A stretch of DNA of 64,000 bases, taken from contig OZ237765.1 of assembly GCA_965178125.1 (NCBI GenBank), positions 62,001 through 126,000 on the forward strand, in the 5' to 3' direction. This stretch comes from Bilabrum cf. latius. Its lineage: Eukaryota > Bigyra: Bicosoecida > Bigyra > Bicosoecida. The translations under genes and the position numbers were made by a program. A model generated the notes under the pieces. The model was not told where the DNA came from. It ran no database searches and saw only the letters and a program-made list of their open reading frames with translations. Shown here one piece after another: positions 33,667 through 43,922 of the stretch. Positions within the stretch are counted from its first letter, which is position 1. Each line of letters opens with the position of its first letter.

Positions 33667-35808
33667 TCACCCCGGCCGCCCCCGCACCCAGTCCAGCGCC
33701 GCAAGCGCTGCGTTCCTGCCGGGCGCCCCCATGACACCCCCCCCCGGGTGGGACCCTGCCCCCCCCAGGAACAGCCCCGCCACCCCCGGCACGTGGTACT
33801 GCCCCAGCCCGGGGGCGGGTCGGTTGTGCAGGATCTGGTCCGTGCCCATGGCTGAGTGGAAGATGTTCCCCTGGGGCAAGCCGATGACCCGCTCCAGGTC
33901 CGGAGGGGCCAGCAGCTCGCCGCCCACGATCTCACCAGCGAACCCCGGGAGAACCTTATCTACCTGCTCCAGGCATCGCCCCACGAACCGCCCCCGGAAC
34001 CCCTCGTCCTCCCATGGGTTGCCCTCCCCCGCACTCGTCACGCCCTCGTCGTCCCACTCGGGGTGGTAGGGCGCGTACTGCGCGAACAGCAGCGCCACGT
34101 GGGGCTCCGGGTCCCCACTCGTCACACCTTTCGGCACGATGGTCCCGTCCAGCGTGGAGGGCAGGGTCAGCTCCAGCACGGGACACCCCGACACCTTGTT
34201 CCCCGAGGCCGCGTCTCCGTAGGCCCTCTCGATCTCCCCCACGGAGGTCTCGAAATGCGTTGTGCCCCGCAGCCAGGGGGGGCTCCTTCCGTCCCTGCAG
34301 GCCTCCTCCAGGGGGAGGGAGCCGTACCGTGACCCCGAAGGGGGGGCAACCAGGCCTGCACCCGGAATGCCCGCCCGACGAGCCGCCTGCTCTGCTGCCA
34401 TCCTGCCCAGCGGCGCGGGCGGCAGACTTCTCAGCGCAAGGTTGATCTTGGCGCTCGCCGGCGTGCTGTCGGAGGCTGTGGCAGCCTTGCGGACCCAGTC
34501 GGGGACTGCACCCGCATTGCTTCCACTGCCCCCGTTGTTCCCTGGACCACTTTGTCCATCCCCACCTAGCGCCCCCAGCGTGGTCTAAGGGGCCGCCGTG
34601 GACAGCACCAGCGGGGCCCTGAGTTCCCTCCCGCTCTGTAGCCTGACCCCCGCCACCCTCGACCCGCCTGCCGAGTCGCCGCTCTGGCCACCCCCTTGTC
34701 CCACCTGGTCAAACAGGAGAGACTCCACGCCCAGCCCAGCCCCCCCTGCCAGCACCGCCCCCCGCCTCCTCGCTGCACTCGCGAGGGCCGCAGACACCGC
34801 CCCCATCCCCCCCTCGGGCACGGTCCATGCGCCCTGCCGCCCCTCCCACTCTCCCATCACGTGGTGCAGGAGCACGTACGCGGACCCGGGCACGGAGGGG
34901 GCCGTCATGGCTCCGATCACCGCGTCGGTGGCCAAAGTGGCCTTGAGGGCATCGCTCTCGAACCACCGGTCCAGCATGCGACCCGCCGGCATGGTGAGGA
35001 AGTCGTACAGCAGAGGTGCCTCCGGGCCCAGCCGAGCCAGGCACCTCGCCAGTGGGCTCACGCTCTTGGCCGCCTCTACCCACTCCGAGTAGCTCGTGCC
35101 CCTGCCACTACCACCACCACTACCGTGCAGTGCACCCTCCTCCTGCGCCTGGCCCAGTGACCCCGACCCACTGGGGGCGGGCCCCAGCCCCAGGACGCTC
35201 CTCCAAGCGGGGGGCAGTGCAGCCAGCTCCCTCAGCATGGGCGGGGGGCTGTCAAGCAGAGGTCCCACCGCAGCCGCCACCCTGTCCAGCATGGATTCGT
35301 ACTCCTCGAAGCGGGAGGCATCGCTGGGGGACAGGCCCTCGAGGGATGCGCGGTCCAGACGGGCGTCTCCCGAGCCGAGGATGAGCCCGGCCGGCCCCGA
35401 TCCAGAGCCACCAGCAGCAGCAGCACCACCGCCCTCTACCCCCACCATGGGGGTGAAGGAGGAGGGGGCCCGCAGGTGTGCTCTGAGCCCCTCCCTCTCC
35501 ACGAGCCCCAGCTCCTGCACCACAGCGGGCCGCAGCAGGGACAGCACGTACGAGGCCCGGCTGAAGAGGTACCCCTCCACGATCTCCTCCGTCAGGGCCG
35601 CGCCACCGAGCACGCTGCGGCGCTCCACGAGAGCAACTCGGGGCCGGGAGCGGCCGCCTGAGGGTTGCAGTCGCTCTGCCAGATAGGCGGCAGCCGTCAG
35701 GCCGTTGTGTCCCCCGCCGATCACGATCGCGTCCCAGTCCCCTTCCGGGCTGGCGTCCGCGAGTGCAGATTCGTCGCTGGCTCGGAGGTTCCACAACACA
35801 TCTCCCAT
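33667..35808 (-). CDS. PYROXD2: PYROXD2/phytoene-desaturase-like FAD oxidoreductase
   Basis: 713 residues, single exon. The N-terminus has the dinucleotide-binding motif DAIVIGGGHNGLTAAAYLAERL and then VERRSVLGGAALTEE, as in the PYROXD2/carotenoid isomerase group. The C-terminal FAD-binding part is also clear (PDLERVIGLPQGNIFHSAM and GAGSHPGGGVMGAPGRNA). TAG at 34585-34587 lies in STAAP-(TAG)-TTLGAL; PYROXD2 proteins I recall have Gln or another polar residue there. The TAG joins the two halves of one enzyme. It ends in TGA. Gly/Ala-rich insertions lengthen it beyond the usual ~580 residues. In animals PYROXD2 is mitochondrial; the substrate is unknown. Confidence 0.85.
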
Positions 35809-36170
35809 TTTGGCTGGTGGTAGCTTAACAACATCAGCCTATGGTGGCGAAAGGTCGATTCTATTGAGCGCTGACGCGATGCTGCTGCTCAATCGAGCCG
35901 TACACGGTGCAGTCGACCCATTCCTACGGATAGCCCGAATGCGCCGAGCAAGAGATAGACAGCGCCTCATTACAGCGACCACCGGAACCGATCTTAGTGG
36001 AGCACACAATTCTAGGAAAAATCGACAATTTAGTACAGAATTTCGCCAGTGGGCCGGTGTTGCAGTTCGACCTGTTCCGACGACGGGTAACGAGCAGTTA
36101 TGAAGGAAAAACCGAACAACTCCAGAAGGGCAACAGCACCCCTTCACACTCGATTCTGACGTGATCAGCA

Positions 36171-38289
36171 ATGATTCGAGCGGACAAATTGTAGCAACTA
36201 CTTGCTGGCTACCGAGATGGAGGAATCAATTGCATCATGTGAGAAGATGAAGTCAAACCCCGATACTCGTTCGGATCAGCGCAAATCGAGAACTATGCAG
36301 GACTATATCGATCATCGGTCCGCCGCGTGTTCCTCCCTCGTCCATTTATCTTGCAGAGTGGCAACGCAGCAGGGCTCCCTGCTAGGCTTTTCGTCGGATC
36401 CTGCTGGCCCTGCCTCCGAATCGGTGTCTGCAACCAGGCACTTGAACGCAGTCGACAGCGCCGCGAATGGGTATCTTGGCGGCATGCAGCAGCACGCCAT
36501 TGCATAGACACCAGCAGACACAGCGAAAAGCGCGCAGCGAATCGCCGCCATCTCGTGCGGCGTCTGGGACGAGTTTGCATCGACTGCCGCCAGCGAGATG
36601 CACTCGTCCAGCGGCGGCCTGCGCATGGTGCTAGTCGCTGGTCGGAGGGGGTACCTATGCGTGGCAGGACTGGGCTCCACTGCAGGCATCGGGGAGGCGG
36701 GTGGCCTCGCTGTTGGCGTGGGCAGGGGGGGGGCCGAGGGTGAGGGCCTGGTTGGCTCGCTGGTGGTCTCGGCTCTCACCGTGTCTTCCTCCTCGTCTCC
36801 CTCCAGAGCCATGCCCCCGGGTCTGCTGCGAAAACGGATGCAGGGGCTCGCAAAGAGGCTGTCTTCAGCTCTGAGGGGCATCAGCAGCCCCACCAAGCCG
36901 GTGTCCAGCTCGGGTGCAGCGCACGATAGCGATGGCGCCACTTCCGGACAGGCCTCGTCAGGGGTGGGTGCACCGCACGGTGGTACAGCACAGGGTGTGC
37001 CCGTGCCAGGCCGAGCAGGAGGTGCTGCAGGAGCAAGAGCAGGAGCAGGTGCGGAGGAGCCTGGCGCCGGCGGCAGTGGCAGTGGCGCCGGTACTAGTGC
37101 CAGTGGTACTAGTACTAGTGCTGGGGTCGAGGTGGAGCTGTCTCCCTCTCCTGTCTCCAGGGACTTGGCAATGCAGCGGACCAGGGAACAAGAGGATAGA
37201 TAGAGAGAACAGTAGCGAAAGGAGGAGGAGGAGGAGGCAGCACGCAAGCAGGCCGAGGAGGAGGAGGCAGCACGCAAGCAGGCCGAGGAGGAGGAGGCAG
37301 CACGCAAGCAGGCCGAGGAGGAGGAGGCAGCACGCAAGCAGGCCGAGGAGGAGGAGGAGGCAGCACGCAAGCAGGCCGAGGAGGAGGAGGCAGCACGCAA
37401 GCAGGCCGAGGAGGAGGAGGCAGCACGCAAGCAGGCCGAGGAGGAGGAGGCAGCACGCAAGCAGGCCGAGGAGGAGGAGGCAGCACGCAAGCAGGCCGAG
37501 GAGGAGGAGGAGGCAGCACGCAAGCAGGCCGAGGAGGAGGAGGCAGCACGCAAGCAGGCTGAGGAGGAGGAGGCAGCACGCAAGCAGGCCGAGGAGGAGG
37601 AGGCAGCACGCAAGCAGGCCGAGGAGGAGGAGGCAGCACGCAAGCAGGCCGAGGAGGAGGAGGAGGCAGCACGCAAGCAGGCCGAGGAGGAGGAGGCAGC
37701 ACGCAAGCAGGCCGAGGAGGAGGAGGCAGCACGCAAGCAGGCCGAGGAGGAGGAGGCAGCACGCAAGCAGGCCGAGGAGGAGGAGGCAGCACGCAAGCAG
37801 GCCGAGGAGGAGGAGGAGGCAGCACGCAAGCAGGCCGAGGAGGAGGAGGCAGCACGCAAGCAGGCCGAGGAGGAGGAGGAGGCAGCACGCAAGCAGGCCG
37901 AGGAGGAGGAGGAGGCAGCACGCAAGCAGGCCGAGGAGGAGGAGGCAGCACGCAAGCAGGCCGAGGAGGAGGAGGAGGCAGCGCGCAAGCAGGCCGAGGA
38001 GGAGGAGGAGGCAGCGCGCAAGCAGGCCGAGGAGGAGAAGGCAGCACGCAAGCAGGCCGAGGAGGAGGAGGAGGCATCGGGAGAATATGGGCGCACGGAT
38101 GGCGCAGATGATGATGTCGAAGATGGGGCAGCAGTCGCAGCTGGGGAAACAGCCACTAAAGATACTGAAGAAGACGGGGAAGGTGGCAGCTCGGGCACTC
38201 GTGCTGGGGCTGCCAGTGGGGCCGGAGCTGGTGGGGGCAAGAAGCGTGGGAAACGAAGTCGTCGTAGGAACCGCAAGAAGTCTCGATGA
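36171..38289 (+). CDS. LAMTOR2-like Roadblock protein with long charged repeat tail
   Basis: Two exons, 36171-36238 and 36357-38289, joined by a GTGAGA...TTGCAG intron in phase, giving 666 residues. Residues 1-120 read as a Roadblock/LC7 domain of the LAMTOR2 (p14 Ragulator) type: QLLAGYRDGGINCI, then VATQQGSLLGFSS, SAQRIAAISCGVWDEFA and LRMVLVAGRRGYLCVAGLG. LAMTOR2 normally ends there at about 125 residues. Here a Ser/Gly linker follows, then about 27 copies of a 10-11 residue unit (AARKQAEEEE) and a Lys/Arg-rich C-terminus. TAG codons at 36192-36194, 36505-36507, 37201-37203 and 37213-37215 are read as Gln. It ends in TGA. A scaffold role in lysosomal nutrient signalling is inferred from the domain; the tail should form a long charged helix. 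Confidence 0.7.
37229..38075 (+). repeat. Coding minisatellite of 30/33-base units (about 27 copies)
   Basis: The repeat gaggaggaggaggcagcacg... encodes AARKQAEEEE. Some units have one extra GAG (33 bases), so the frame is always kept. The last few copies carry gcgcgc for gcacgc. It lies wholly within the tail of the LAMTOR2-like gene. Confidence 0.95.
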
Positions 38290-38557
38290 TGATCGGTACG
38301 ATAATAAGATGTAATTTTCCGCTTATACATATACCAAAGCTACGTGGTCCATCCCGGCAAATTGATCATGACGATCCGTGTGGTCATCGTCATCCAGGTC
38401 AACTACTGTTTCGGCACTTCTTGTAACGCATTCGCAGCAAGTGCTACTTTGTTTACGAAGTATTGTATCCGTTGTTAGGCAACATAGGTGGAGATTCGAG
38501 GCACGATTGAGAGTGCCGTCAGGTGTCATACCATGCCAGAAAAAGTCTGTATTTATA

Positions 38558-38878
38558 TCATCTTTGCTCGAACAAAAGCCAGACCAAACACATGGCAGTG
38601 ATAAACCTGCATTTTATGATGCAGACGAGCTAGTGAGCCCTACCAGACTAACCAAGATTCAACTGTTGCGTAAAAAGGGTCAGCACAACATGAATATGAG
38701 ACATAAATGAGACGATTGCTTGCCAACATCTCAATATTGTCCGTATAATTCTAGATTCGTGGACGAAATGCAGAGTTATCGCAATCTGTATGCCGAGAAT
38801 GGCTCCAGAAGAAGCGTCAAGCGATGAAATCACTCCGGATCTGCCGAACAAGCCGAGAACCGGAACGGGTTCTGTCAT
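38558..38878 (-). CDS. Possible small membrane protein (106 aa)
   Basis: A frame from ATG 38878 (MTEPVPVLGLFGRSG) to TGA 38558 remains open if two TAGs (38648-38650 and one about 18 bases further) are Gln. It has hydrophobic stretches (MSHIHVVLTLFTQQ, ITAMCLVWLLF). No family is recognised, and the DNA is AT-richer than confirmed genes. A plus-strand frame over 38790-39176 is an equally weak alternative. The rest of 38290-39316 contains no gene I can support. Confidence 0.3.
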
Positions 38879-39316
38879 GACTCATGATGCAACGATGCTT
38901 ACTCGACACACTTCGTCTCCAGTTCAATCAAGACATGGGCAAAGCATGGCCAATCTGAGCAGACCGCGCGCCGACGTCGGTTGGAAAGCACCAGAACCGT
39001 CGGTTGCGCGTCCGCTCCACTATCAGCCAAACCAGGGAGAGGAGGGTGGGACAAAACAACGGCATGAGCCGGAACGGCCACTGCCGCGCTGCCCCGCCCC
39101 CTTCCCTAAGGAAGGAGACGAGGGAATGCCTCGCAAGCTGCTGGTCGCACTGGCGGTTGCAACCTCGCGTTGGTAGACCGGAGCCTGTGTTCGAGTCTCG
39201 AACGCATCGCCACATCAACCCCGAACCCCATTCGGCGTTAGCATTATGATGCCGGGTTGGCATCTTGGGAATCGCACCCCACCTGTGCTTTCAAGACCAC
39301 CGAACAGAGTCCCCCC

Positions 39317-40999
39317 TCACTCATCCTGGAATTGGCCCACATACTCGAAAGGAGCTTCGAGCCTTCGATCGGTATAGTAATACCCATCCATTCCGTTGCT
39401 ATTCGTTCTATAGAAGTCCGAGACCGTAGCCTGCTGGTACAGGACCATGTCGTCGCCCCACAGCCCCATCAACTTGATTGTGGGCCGAATGTAAGACGTG
39501 ACGGTGTGCCACAGATACGCCCCGCTGTCCATGTCCACGAGAGCGAGATCTCCCACGCGGTCGCACTCCTCTCCCGTGATGACGAGTGCACACTTCTTTG
39601 CCTTGCCGTGGGTATCCGTCTTCCAATCGAACTATCCGCGATCGTTCAGCGTCTCCAGGACGCAGTCGTCCGTTAGTATCACAGCCCTCTTGTTGTCGGC
39701 CTCTGGCTGCCGGAGCGACTGCCCCATGGCGAGCACCTCATTTTCCCACAGAGAGTCCCCCTTGGCGGCAGGTCGCTTAGCGAGCGCCTGGGGGTCGCAG
39801 CGAGGAGGAGCCGCCCCTTCGATGGCTGCTTGCAGGGCCTTCGTCTTGCGACCATTGCCGAAGGTGCTGTCGTCGTTAGGACTATCCAGGTCATCCGACC
39901 CTGTCCGCCACACGATAGCACCTCCCGGCTGGGACAGGACGACATCCCCGTCATCCTACAGACGAAGGGTGTCTGCACTCGGGTCCATCAGTGAGGCAGG
40001 CACCCGCCATACGTACTGCCCGGAGGCGCTGTCCACGATGGCCAGGTCGCCTTGGGTGTCGCACCCCTCCGCCGTGACGACGAGTGCACACTTCCCCTCG
40101 GTACCCTTGTTATTCGTGCGGGTCGCGAATATCAACTTACCCCCCCGGTACACCACCAGATTGCAGTCTTTCTGCATGCGCAGCTCGAACGCATCCTACT
40201 CGCCCGCCCTCAAGGCGGCCCCGGCTCTCAGCACCTGCCCTGGAGACAGCACGTTGCCGTCGGTCACTTGCTTGTATGACGATTGCAGGGCCCCTGCATC
40301 GCAGTGCAGACTGTGCACGTCCTCTCGCACCTCCAGATCGTAGTAAAAGTACCCCCTACTTCTCGAATACCTCCTCGAATGTGAGTTGCTCCACAGCTTA
40401 TGCCCGCCTTCCTGAAAGAGAATGGCATTACCGTCCTCCATGGCCTGAAACACGTCGACCTCGGGTGCGAAGAGAGATGATTGCAGCCGCCAGATGTACT
40501 TGCCCGTATCCGTGTCAACGATGGCCAGGTCTCCCTGCGTGCTGCACGATGCATCCGTCAAGACCAGCGCGCAGTGGTTGGCATGCTTCTCGTTGTTGGG
40601 GGTGGAGACGAACACATCTTCCTCAACACCATACCTTTTCGTCTGATGAACGACCAGTCTGCAGTCATTCCGGAGCCACACTGTCGTCTTATCCTTGACC
40701 AGGGCATTCTCGTGCATGCCGCCGGCGCAGTGCAGAATCTCGCCCCTCTGCAGCCTGTCGCCCTTTGCCGGCTTCCTCCCGGCCAAGGCGCTCACGTCGC
40801 AGGACAACGAATCAAGTTTGTCAAAGCTCGGGTTTGCCTTCCACTTCTGGCGCGTATGGTGGCTGCTGCTGGCGTGGACCGAGGTCGACGACATAGAGCC
40901 AGCGCTGCGAAGGTGCTGCTGGCCTGCTGCTCGTCGCCCGTGCACACTGACCGCCGAACAGGCGACAAGAGCCACCAAAATAGAAACGATTGATCGCAT
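39317..40999 (-). CDS. Secreted bulb-type (B) lectin repeat protein
   Basis: 560 residues, single exon. It starts MRSIVSILVALVACSAVSVHG, a clear signal peptide. Four related segments follow, each with a QxDxNxVxY-like mannose-binding stretch (MQKDCNLVVY, DDGDVVLSQPGG) and a recurring GDLAIVDxxxGxYxW motif, as in bulb-type lectins. TAG at 40196-40198, 39956-39958 and 39632-39634 are read as Gln. The one at 39956 lies in LRL-(TAG)-DDGDVVL, exactly on the first residue of the lectin motif, which is Gln in the family. It ends in TGA. It probably binds mannose-type sugars outside the cell or in the secretory pathway; binding strength is uncertain because some motif residues vary. Confidence 0.8.
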
Positions 41000-42470
41000 T
41001 CCAGTAGAACTCAGGCTGATACGACTGGTGGTGTTACCCTTTCTGCACGGAGGTTTGTGTGAGTCGGGAGAAGACACTAGCGGACGCCGAAAGTAAGATT
41101 TTTTGAGAGGTTAAAATAGCACGTTTCATAGCATTGCGTCCCCCGCGCTCATTCGGATAGAGCGCACGATTGCACGGTCCTCGGAACGTACAGCTGTCAA
41201 GGTGCTGGCCAACCAAGTGGTGCAGGTGCTCAGAAACCAGCTGCGCCAGCAGGAGCAACTGACATGCAGGCAGTGGATGCGTGGTGATGCGGCGGCTGCC
41301 TTAGCCGCCACGGCCACGCAGGAGCTGATAGCGGCAACCAATGCGAACGCCCGACTACAGCGACGGATTTTCAAGCCCCACGGCTTGCTAAAGGATATAG
41401 AGAGGCAATGGGCCAAAGGCATGAGCGCGTGCATGCTCGCCTCTCTGAAGGATCGTGAGACGCAGAGACGGTCATGGAGGAGGAAATGGTGGGTCTCGAC
41501 CGGGGACCCCGATGTGGGACTGGACCGCGCCTTGTGCCGGGCACACGCTCCGCACCTGTATGCTTTCTCCTTGTGAAGGCAACAGGCTGGGGGCCTGTGG
41601 GGGACCACACTGATGGCGAAGAATGGGAACTCGGCGGCATAGGCTGAGAACGGGGGGCCTTTGGCCTGAAAGGGTCGGGGGTCTTGTAGTCCTTTGCTTT
41701 TAGGGCTCCTCTGGATCTAGGTGATCACCCAAACCCCCTCGGGGGCGACGGTGCATCTGGGTGCTTATGGAATCTTTACCCAACAATGTATTTCTGTATT
41801 TCTGTATTTTCCCCGCAGCGTGACTCCCCCCAAAGCTACTTCGACCGGAAGGAAACATCTCACTGGTCAGCTCAAGCCATGGGGGCTGCCAGCTGTGCTG
41901 CTTCTCCGTGGAGGTTCTGCACATCCGATCTGGATCTGGAGCTCCCACCGCATGCGCTGGCACTGCTGGGGGATCATGATGTATAAGACCGGCATGGTCG
42001 GGTCAAGGCCATCTGCCTCGTCCCCAGTGCCTTCAACCCCTTCAGCTGGTAGCACTCTTGCCGGGTTCGCAGCCTGCACTACGTAGCTACCTCCGCGGGG
42101 GAGGATACGAATATTGATTTGTGGTCGTCCTGGTTGCGTGCGATTCTCGAGATTTATGCGGCAACTTGGGTAGATGGGCGTTTTGGCATGTCCTCCGACC
42201 AGCAGAAGACCAAGAAGGGGATTAATACTTTGTATGAGTTCTTGAATATGATTGCATTCTTTGGTCGATTTGGAGCGATGGATGGTACCGGTCTGGTTGT
42301 GAATGAGACTTTGGTCAATACTATGCCAGTAGTGGGCATGCGTGGCTTGTTTGGCCAGTACTGCTTTCGACGCTTGCTTTCTATCTTATGCACCCATCCA
42401 ATTTTCGTGACTCGCGACTATCCGGATTCGCGCGCTCATCGCCGGTAGTGCCCCGGCGGCCACCCGACCG
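41000..42470. other. Gene-poor, AT-richer stretch with orphan frames
   Basis: No firm gene. A plus frame at about 41202-41576 (VLANQVVQVLRNQLRQQEQL...) has a coiled-coil look and a faint likeness to CHMP/Snf7 proteins, but no start exon was found. Codon use and base composition differ from the flanking genes. A second frame is listed separately at 41786-42448. Confidence 0.3.
41786..42448 (+). pseudogene. Orphan AT-rich reading frame, perhaps a gene relic
   Basis: The plus frame from 41786 to 42448 is open except for TAA at 41984-41986 and TAG at 42050-42052. The part after 42119 (LWSSWLRAILEIYAATW, LYEFLNMIAFFGRFG) reads like real protein and uses AT-rich codons such as TTT, TTG and AAT, unlike its neighbours. 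A TTTTCCCCGCAG acceptor-like site occurs near 41816. No family is recognised. It may be an exon of an unseen gene, a relic of a transferred or mobile sequence, or chance. Confidence 0.3.
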
Positions 42471-43763
42471 TCACAGCTACTTTGTGCAGGTTGGATTGCA
42501 CCAGTGCGGGGGCTGCGCCTCCAGCTGGCAGCTCGGCAGGTACGTGTGTTCCTTGGCCGGCTGCAGACCAGAGGCGCTCTCAGCACTCCCTCCACCGAAG
42601 TTCCCGAACCACCAGTCCTCGAAGGCAAACCGGAACACCTTGCCCCCGATGCTCGCCTGGACCCAGTCGTGCCCCAGGGAGGCCATGTGGACCTGGCAAC
42701 TGTGCAGAAAGGCCCCGTTCCCCGGCTCGCCAAACTTGGTGATCCCCTGTAGCCGGGTCACCATGGACTGTGCATACGCGTTGTACACGGGCATCTGCCC
42801 TGGGGTGCACTGCGTGAAGTTGGCCCCGCACGCTTGCCAGCCTTCAAGCGCATTGCACGACATCGCGCGGGGGTCCCAGGACATGGGCGTGATCTTTGAA
42901 GTGAGCTCGCACTTCAACTGCCAGCTGTCCCATGGCGAGTTGATGATGAAAGTTGGCACCTGTGAGTGCTAGTACGCGTGGCTTGCGAAAAAGCACCGCC
43001 ACTCCTCGCCGGGCTTCTGGGCCGACACGCAGGCAGGGATCAGCGCCTCGGACACGTTCTGGATGCCAACTACATTGCGGATCAATTCTTCATAGATGGA
43101 GCTGCCGACTGCGTTCGGATGGTCTAGGAAGAAACCGCTGCACGGAGCAGCGCCCACCTGTGCTCGCTTCCCGTACCGCCCCGCGATGTACGGGGCGTGC
43201 AGGTAGGCCGCCAGCCCGCCTGCCGAGCCGCCCGACACCAGCACCTGCTTGGCATCCAGCAAGCCGTACCGCGCTTCAAGGTCATGCAGGATGGCCTGCA
43301 GATTCGCAAAGCCGCGGTAGTACACCTTCTACCCGTTGACGACGACCGGATCGCTTCGATAGCCGGAGAACGACGCGCCATCAGTGTAGGCTAGCCTGAC
43401 GAGGTTTGCGCCAGCCAGCGAGTTGTAATCTGGAAAAGCACTCTCGGTACCGTAGTACGAAATGACGGTACTCGACAGGTTCTTGGAAGATCCAAGGGTG
43501 CTATTGGCTCGAGCTGCACAGTAGATGTCGTCCCAGCACCATCCTCCTCCCTAGAAGAACAGCACCCAGGTGTCGGCAAGGGATGTATTGGTCGACTTTT
43601 TGATCCAGTATGCCGGCACAGATCCGTCAAGGCTCGCAGCACCGTACCGCTCCGCAGTATCGCTTGGGACCAGCTGCAGCTCCAGTGGCTTCGGGGTAGC
43701 CTGAGCCAAAGCGCTCGCATAGAACATTCTGCACGCAATATATGCAATTGCTACAGTGCGCAT
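42471..43763 (-). CDS. Pectin acetylesterase/Notum-like carbohydrate esterase
   Basis: 430 residues, single exon. The signal peptide MRTVAIAYIACRMFYASALA is followed by the family hallmarks: VLFF-(TAG)-GGGWCWDD, then YTDGASFSGYRSD and the nucleophile motif VLVSGGSAGGLAAYLH (Ser in GGSAGG). A DSWQL block and a Cys-rich C-terminus follow. TAG codons at 43551-43553, 43329-43331, 42969-42971 and 42477-42479 are read as Gln. The first stands right before the GGGWC oxyanion-hole region, where many protist relatives have Gln. It ends in TGA. The enzyme is likely exported and removes acetyl or acyl groups from polysaccharide or lipid-protein; which one cannot be told. Confidence 0.85.
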
Positions 43764-43922
43764 GGCGGATACCTGATCTGAACGCCACGCAAAGATCCTG
43801 ACTCGCGCCGTGCTGCAGTGCACTCCACCATTCAATGAAGCCTGCTGTGCCACCATCGGTTCGAAGAGTCCACAGATTTTGAGATCGTGTCTCTTGTGTC
43901 AGGTACTCCGTCAAAACCTCAT

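Noticed and set aside
36914-38314. Plus-strand Arg/His/Ser-rich frame over the same repeat
   Set aside because: It is out of frame with the Roadblock domain and open only because the repeat units are multiples of three.
36312-38330. Minus-strand frame of 672 residues, Ser-Ala-Cys-Leu-rich
   Set aside because: It is the antisense of the AARKQAEEEE coding minisatellite; the plus strand carries a recognisable Roadblock domain and in-phase intron.
39150-39240. A possible tRNA (GTTGGTAGA and GTTCGAGTC-like boxes)
   Set aside because: The distance between the D-loop-like and T-loop-like parts is too short, and the T stem does not pair. No anticodon arm fits.
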